Source: Pigoraptor vietnamica
Taxonomy: Eukaryota; Opisthokonta; Filasterea
Direction: 5' to 3'
Assembly (NCBI GenBank): GCA_943704525.1
Contig: CALSCQ010001460.1
Span: forward strand, 1-11,136
DNA length: 11,136 bases
Shown: positions 6,537 through 11,136 of the stretch, piece after piece
How the letters are laid out: every line of letters begins with the position of its first letter
Position numbering within the stretch: position 1 is the first letter of the stretch
Program-made: the position numbers and the translations under genes
The notes under the pieces: generated by a model
What the model saw: the letters and a program-made list of their open reading frames with translations, nothing else
What the model was told of the DNA's origin: nothing
Database searches by the model: none

Positions 6537-7437
6537 ATGTGCGCCAATGCCGACGACGCCTTTTGTGCCGAGAAAGAGACCACGCTGCCCTCCATTTCGC
6601 CCAACCTCGACACGCTTCCACCAGAGTTGATTGTCGTGCACGTGCTGGCGCATCTGACGAATGGCGAGAAGGGCGCGCTGGCCAAGACGTGCAGTCGTCT
6701 CTTTCGCCTCCTTCGCCACGAGCGCGTGTACCGCCTGTCGCGCCCCTACCTTCGCAAGTACCTTGAGGACGTCACGTTTCGCGAGGAGGTGAATTCGCGC
6801 ATTCCCGCGGGAAAACTCGTGCTGCGCCCGTTTGAGTGCGCGATACGGGCGTATTATTTCCCGCCATTTGAATTTAAGCGCGCGCGGAGCTCTTCAACGA
6901 GGCGCTTGTAGACGAAAGTGCGACCGAAGTGGAGAAGGCGCGCGCCCACTTTGCCCTCTGTTGCCTCCACAGCTTCGAATGGGGCGGCGCATGCGACGCG
7001 GCTGTAAAGGCGCAACACCTCTCCGCTGTGGCGGCGAGAAGGCCTCTCCTCCTCTGCGGGGGCGACGAGCACGACCCTGCGCGCGCGTGCGAGATGGGCC
7101 TGTGCCACTACTTGGGCTTGGCTGTCGAGGAGGACGTCGATGTGGCGAATTCGCACCTTTTCACGTCGGCGAATGGCGGGTGTGCGATGGGAATGATGAT
7201 CCACGCCCTGAGTTGACGGACGCGGCGTCCGTCACGGAGTTCGAGCGCGCTGCTGCGATGGGGCACTACGGGGTGATGTGTTGGCTCGGGTTGTGCCACT
7301 ATTACCGCAGAGGACTGCCGCGGGACGAGTGGAGGGGCGTTGCGTTGATTCGGAGTGCGGCGGTGGACGAAGGCAGCTGGCGTGCGCGCAGGTGGCTTGC
7401 GGAAAACGGTTCCAAGCTGAGAGAGAAGGGGCTCTAA
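6537..7437 (+). CDS. F-box protein with Sel1-like repeats, reading frame broken twice
   Basis: The ATG at 6537 has A at -3. Residues 26-60 (LDTLPPELIVVHVLAHL through LAKTCSRLFRLLRHERVY) are an F-box, the Skp1-binding motif of SCF ubiquitin ligases. Sel1-like helical repeats follow in two other frames. About 6884-7216 reads KARAHFALCCLHSFEWGG and ACEMGLCHYLGLAVEED. About 7190-7437 reads AAAMGHYGVMCWLGLCHYYR and ends ENGSKLREKGL before TAA. The first shift falls in a (CG)n run at 6879-6886, where one extra CG pair explains it. The second lies between about 7180 and 7213. Without correction the protein stops at 6911 (124 aa). The three pieces fit one F-box/Sel1 substrate-adaptor gene of about 300 aa. 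Explanations are a young pseudogene, sequencing indels, or a 101-bp intron (6789-6889, weak acceptor CGGAG) for the first break. It is otherwise intronless. Target unknown. Confidence 0.72.
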
Positions 7438-7627
7438 AACAGAGGGAAAGACAATGGCTGCCCAGTGCGGCTTGTGTCCAGACGCTCTCTTGGCTGTCTT
7501 TGATGCTCCGCTTCCCATGATGTCACACAGGGGTCACAAGACAGCACCACGACGCCCGTAAGCACCTCCGTCCGTGACCTCTTGCGCGCGCGGAATAAAC
7601 AATTGGCACCCATTCATTCACTGCTTG
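7438..7627. other. Convergent 3' intergenic region of the F-box and THADA genes
   Basis: A 190-bp gap between two stop codons on opposite strands. It contains AATAAA on the plus strand (see separate entry) and, on the minus strand just past the THADA stop, GAATGAATG but no canonical poly-A hexamer. The two 3' UTRs must be short or overlap. Confidence 0.6.
7594..7599 (+). terminator. Canonical poly-A signal AATAAA for the F-box gene
   Basis: AATAAA lies 157 nt after the F-box stop and 29 nt before the THADA stop on the other strand, so cleavage would place the F-box mRNA end close to or inside the antisense of the THADA coding end. It is a typical eukaryotic signal by sequence and position. 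Confidence 0.5.
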
Positions 7628-10600
7628 TTACAAAGCCACGCGCAGAGCAGCCAGCACTGCTGACAGACAGCGCTCCACGCCGCGCGCGGACGAGTCCGTG
7701 GAAGAAATTAGAGACGACCGCAAACCCTCGACGCCACGCACAACGGCGTCCACGTGCGCACCGCGTGCCGCGTGCGCTCTGATCCCGGCGACGACAATCG
7801 AAACGACGAGGTCGCCGTCGCACAGCGGGCCATCGACGAGCCGCGGAAACAGGCGTCCAGCGCCCCGTCCCCCAACGGCAGTGCACGACCACAGAGACTC
7901 GAGTGGGGCCGCAAAGAGACCGTCAATTCCCGTTGCGCCGGACGCGTAGAGAGAGAACCGCACGAGCTGCTCGAGCCAGCCCTCCGCCGCTGAAGACCCC
8001 ACCGAGCGAGCTCTCGCCCTTCCGCACTGCACGACTGCCTCGAGCGCAGACCACCGATCGCACGTTTGCTGTGCGTGCGGCGCAAGCAATGGGGCTACGC
8101 TGGCCGCAGCGTCCGCGACGTCGCCGTCTGGATCCACGAGGAGCGCAAACGCCACCGAAAGCGCTCTTAGGGTCAGTGGCCATGGCGCGCGCGGTCCAAG
8201 CAAAACACGCGAACCCTCCGCAAGAGAGTCTGCGGCCGATTCGCGCAGCTCGGCCGGCTGCGATGCCGGGTCACACACGCCTTCCACTGCCGACAGCCAG
8301 CGTAGAGCGGTGGGCGAAGGCTCGTCGTCACCACAGTCACGTGCCAGCGATCGCCCAGCGACACGCAGTAGCCACACGCGGCACGGCACGCTTCCCGTGC
8401 GTTCATATCGCGTCAACGCCAACGCAGCCAAACCTGCCGTAGCGGCAACCGACGATGTGGGTAACGCGTCCGAGACAACCGGCCACGCACCGGCGCGCGC
8501 GAGTGTCCTCGCAACAATTTTGAGGCAGCGCACGTCGCCCTCGCGGCCCAGCGCGGCGCACAGCGTGTCGAATACATCGCGCGGCATTGCGCTTTGCCGC
8601 AGCGAATCACGAGTGCCGTACATGCGCCCAAGGTGCCGCACAACGCACAGTCGCACTTCCACCGCGCCCTCCAGCGCCATCGCTCGCAGCGATTCGGCGT
8701 CGGCGATGCGCAGGGCCGCCTCCGCATGCGATTCGGACACCCACCACGCGCCGATCTCTCCTTCGCGAAGGCGAGTGGAGGGTGTGGGGGCACCGAGGCG
8801 AGACAGCACCCGCAGCGCTGCCGCCCGCGTGACCGCACATCCATTTGCCGGCGACGCAGCGCGCGAGACGCTCACCAGCGCCGCCTCACTCAGCGTGACC
8901 GTGGGATTGTGTGCCGCGGCGACGGCCTCGGCGGCGAGCAAGAGTCCGTGGAGTGCGTTCTGCCCAGCGGTGTTATTCGCAATGCGGTCAACAATCGTGG
9001 CGATGAGCTGCGCGGCACTCGAAGGCGGCACGATGGCGGCGACTGCGGCGGCAGCCACCCTCCGCGCCATGAGGACGGGGCTTCCCGCGCACGCCAGCGC
9101 CGGCTGCAGGAACGCGGCGAGGGACAGCGACTGCGCGGCCGCCGACGGCCGAAGGCGCGAGACGATCGTTAGCACCGGGTGGAGGTAGGGGTGGAGGCAC
9201 ACGGACCCCGGCCGCGCGCCCCGGATGTGCGCCGCACACTCCTCGAGGCAAGCGACGAGGAAAGGGTGGAGACTGGCGTGGTGCCCGAAGAATTCGCGGT
9301 CGGTCATTATGTCGAGGCGCGCCGTTCCGAACGCGCGCGCGAGGAGTGCGCTGAGAGCCATCGTCGCAGAGTTGCGCACGGCCCACGAGGGCGAGGCGAA
9401 GCACGTGATCGCCGCCGCAATGCCTTCGCCGATGAGGGGGTTCGTCACCTCCGTCAGGCGCGAATCGCGAAACACCGCTGCGAGCACGTTGAGCGCGTGC
9501 GACTGCGGGGGATCTTCGTGCAGGGCATCCCCGCTCGGCGCATACGACAAGCCCTTTGCCACGGCCAGCAGCCGCCGGATGGCAGCGTCCGCAAGCGTTG
9601 GAGGGACGCCCGACGTCAGCACTCCGAGTGCGATCTGTTGAAGGCCTCCGCTGCGACGAGTGACCGACGCGCCCACAAGCGAATCCGATTCGGCACCCCC
9701 CGCTTCGCCCGCAATCTCCGACACGACGCGGTCCAGCCACGCCGGGGGGAGGGCGGCAAGCGATGGGGCGTCCCGTCCGCGTGTGCCCGCGTACGCAGCA
9801 CACACCGCCGCAAACGCGGCGCCTATAGTTCCCATTGCGCCTTTGTGTCGCACGGACAGCGCCATGCGCAGGACCTCGGTCGCACACCGCGCACACTCGC
9901 CGTCGTCCACGAGGCCCACCGGCACGCCAGACGCAATGTACGCGAGCAGCTCTGCGGACGCCCGCGCAGTTTGCCACGCGCACACGTTCACAAGCTGACT
10001 CGTAGTGGCTGCGGTCGGCGCGTCCGCGTTCCCGTCGTCGAGGTCACGTGCCTCTCCGGGCACGAACCCTTCAGGAGAGTCGTGGCACACAACCTTGGCA
10101 ACGGCGGCGAATGCGGTGCACGCAAGTGCGGCGGCGCGCGCAATGACGCCCGTCCACGCACCGGCAAGCACCGCTGCACCGGCCCCGCCGAACGCATCGC
10201 CCAACACGAGCCGAAGTGAGTTGAGCAGACCGAACACGGGCGCCGTTTGCGCGGCCTCCAGCACAGAGTGACCGGCCACGGCCACCTGTCGCTCGGCCGA
10301 CTCGATGAGCCACTCAACGGAGGAAACAATGCAGTCGTAGGGTGTGCCGCGCGCGGGAGTTTCAAAGACAAGCTCGCACGAGGGTGGGAAGCCTTCGGCG
10401 TGCGACGAACAGGCGCTGCGGACGTGCGCCATTCCCGGCAAAACGAACGTTCGAAAGAGCAGTCGCAGCAGAAGCACGCCGCGGTCAGATTCGGACGAGC
10501 GGAGGGACGATAAACCATTCACCGCAGACGCAAAAAGTGCGCGCGTCGACGCTGGGTCCGCGAGCGCCGGAACGGCCCTTCCGGCGGCGCACAGTATGCC

Positions 10601-11098
10601 AAACGCGCCCTCACGCACGGACTGCTGGTCGTCCGAGAGGCACGCGACGAGGACGCTCAGCGCGCGGCCGCCATCCCTTGCGCAGGCAGCACACGACGAC
10701 GGGTGGGGACGGTCGTACGCGGCGGCGTGCGCCGACAGCAGCACGGCCATGGTACCCGCGCGCACTGCCGCAGGAGACCCACCCTCCAGCGCCCGGATGC
10801 AGCCATCGTGGATGGCGTCGAACAGGCGCCCGCACGGCGTGGTGTGTTTGGAGGCCGGTCGCACCGTGCGCTGGACAGCGCGGCGCACGGCGGCACAGAG
10901 GCGCTGTCGCATGACGTGAGAGTCCACGCCGACATTGCGGCGAACGAAGTGCGACAGGGCCTCGATGGCGTCCTCGGCGACGCCCTGCGAACCCACGTCG
11001 TCCGTCCAGAGGTCGGCGCACAGCTCAAACGCGTCAAAGCGCAGCTGCGCGTCGCCGTGGGAGAGCGCAAACGCAAGCGGACCGCCATCGGTCGGCAT
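7628..11098 (-). CDS. THADA: THADA / Trm732 family, tRNA 2'-O-methylation cofactor, 1156 aa, probably N-terminally incomplete
   Basis: A single uninterrupted frame of 1156 codons. THADA/Trm732 is a HEAT/ARM-repeat scaffold that partners the FTSJ1/Trm7 methyltransferase for ribose methylation of position 32 in the tRNA anticodon loop. The DUF2428 core covers about residues 250-490: CAWQTARASAELLAYI (374-389), LSVRHKGAMGTIGAAF (414-429) and TRRSGGLQQI (480-489). Then come HALNVLAAVFRDSRL (534-548), SWAVRNSATMALSALLARAF (571-590), REFF (601-604) and LHPFLVACLEE (610-620). All are hallmarks in the right order, and Ala/Leu-rich helical repeats fill the rest. Human THADA (about 1950 aa) and yeast Trm732 (about 1420 aa) are longer, with more sequence before this core. 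The frame is open from 11098 to the window edge (GTPSGQL upstream), so the ATG at 11098 may be internal, or TCAG just before it may be an acceptor. Lack of introns over 3.5 kb contrasts with the C1D and Shisa-like genes. Confidence 0.93.
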   Translation of the reverse strand: MPTDGGPLAFALSHGDAQLRFDAFELCADLWTDDVGSQGVAEDAIEALSHFVRRNVGVDSHVMRQRLCAAVRRAVQRTVRPASKHTTPCGRLFDAIHDGCIRALEGGSPAAVRAGTMAVLLSAHAAAYDRPHPSSCAACARDGGRALSVLVACLSDDQQSVREGAFGILCAAGRAVPALADPASTRALFASAVNGLSSLRSSESDRGVLLLRLLFRTFVLPGMAHVRSACSSHAEGFPPSCELVFETPARGTPYDCIVSSVEWLIESAERQVAVAGHSVLEAAQTAPVFGLLNSLRLVLGDAFGGAGAAVLAGAWTGVIARAAALACTAFAAVAKVVCHDSPEGFVPGEARDLDDGNADAPTAATTSQLVNVCAWQTARASAELLAYIASGVPVGLVDDGECARCATEVLRMALSVRHKGAMGTIGAAFAAVCAAYAGTRGRDAPSLAALPPAWLDRVVSEIAGEAGGAESDSLVGASVTRRSGGLQQIALGVLTSGVPPTLADAAIRRLLAVAKGLSYAPSGDALHEDPPQSHALNVLAAVFRDSRLTEVTNPLIGEGIAAAITCFASPSWAVRNSATMALSALLARAFGTARLDIMTDREFFGHHASLHPFLVACLEECAAHIRGARPGSVCLHPYLHPVLTIVSRLRPSAAAQSLSLAAFLQPALACAGSPVLMARRVAAAAVAAIVPPSSAAQLIATIVDRIANNTAGQNALHGLLLAAEAVAAAHNPTVTLSEAALVSVSRAASPANGCAVTRAAALRVLSRLGAPTPSTRLREGEIGAWWVSESHAEAALRIADAESLRAMALEGAVEVRLCVVRHLGRMYGTRDSLRQSAMPRDVFDTLCAALGREGDVRCLKIVARTLARAGAWPVVSDALPTSSVAATAGLAALALTRYERTGSVPCRVWLLRVAGRSLARDCGDDEPSPTALRWLSAVEGVCDPASQPAELRESAADSLAEGSRVLLGPRAPWPLTLRALSVAFALLVDPDGDVADAAASVAPLLAPHAQQTCDRWSALEAVVQCGRARARSVGSSAAEGWLEQLVRFSLYASGATGIDGLFAAPLESLWSCTAVGGRGAGRLFPRLVDGPLCDGDLVVSIVVAGIRAHAARGAHVDAVVRGVEGLRSSLISSTDSSARGVERCLSAVLAALRVAL

Positions 11099-11136
11099 CA
11101 GCTGACCAGACGGCGTCCCCGCCCTTCGCGCAGCCG

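Noticed and set aside
6330-7437. Poly-T as the tail of a retroposed F-box gene
   Set aside because: A retroposed gene would have poly-A after its 3' end on its own strand; here the T run lies 5' of the plus-strand F-box gene, the wrong side, and no target-site duplication is evident.
8310-9188. 292-aa plus-strand ORF and similar long ORFs (9179-10219) opposite THADA
   Set aside because: Antisense shadows of a GC-rich coding exon with Arg/Ala-rich composition; THADA hallmarks are on the other strand.

Overview
This window looks like nuclear DNA of a GC-rich, intron-bearing, probably unicellular eukaryote. The reasons are several multi-exon genes with GT-AG introns of about 70-290 bp, eukaryote-only protein families (C1D/Rrp47, THADA/Trm732, an F-box protein, UNC-93-like), good Kozak contexts, and many simple repeats (GA minisatellite, long AC run, an 86-nt T homopolymer). 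I cannot fix the lineage. A Shisa-like PPxY receptor-type gene weakly suggests an opisthokont or a relative of opisthokonts. I see no mobile element, CRISPR array, rRNA or tRNA.

Layout, left to right. (1) 1-1089: the 5' half of an UNC-93-like membrane protein on the minus strand (two exons seen; the rest lies off the left edge). Its downstream intron appears to hold a 27/31-bp GA-rich minisatellite. (2) 1090-1442: a compact divergent promoter carrying GTCACGTGAC and a second CACGTG box. (3) 1443-2998: a six-exon C1D/Rrp47 (Lrp1) gene on the plus strand, rebuilt here to 194 aa. (4) 2999-3646: intergenic DNA. (5) 3647-4405: a single-exon four-pass membrane protein of unknown family. (6) 4861-5977: a four-exon minus-strand gene for a 184-aa secreted-type protein with a signal peptide, eight ectodomain cysteines, one membrane helix and a PPxY-rich tail, resembling Shisa/CYYR1/WBP1-type adaptors. 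Its second intron carries a roughly 88-bp (UG)n run. (7) 5978-6536: a divergent upstream region with the 86-nt poly-T tract. (8) 6537-7437: an F-box plus Sel1-like-repeat gene whose coding sequence changes frame twice. (9) 7628-11098: a very long uninterrupted minus-strand ORF for the THADA/Trm732 family, open to the right edge and probably lacking its N-terminal part.

Gene order alternates: divergent (UNC-93-like/C1D), convergent (tetraspan/Shisa-like), divergent (Shisa-like/F-box), convergent (F-box/THADA). There is no operon logic. C1D and THADA both act in RNA maturation (exosome cofactor; tRNA 2'-O-methylation partner), but nothing in the sequence links them beyond proximity. Eight of the nine introns whose donor could be placed use GTG rather than GTA at the 5' splice site. 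The most interesting items are the Shisa-like gene, the orphan tetraspan protein, the twice-shifted F-box gene, and the exact CLEAR-type box upstream of a transporter-like protein with an acidic dileucine signal.
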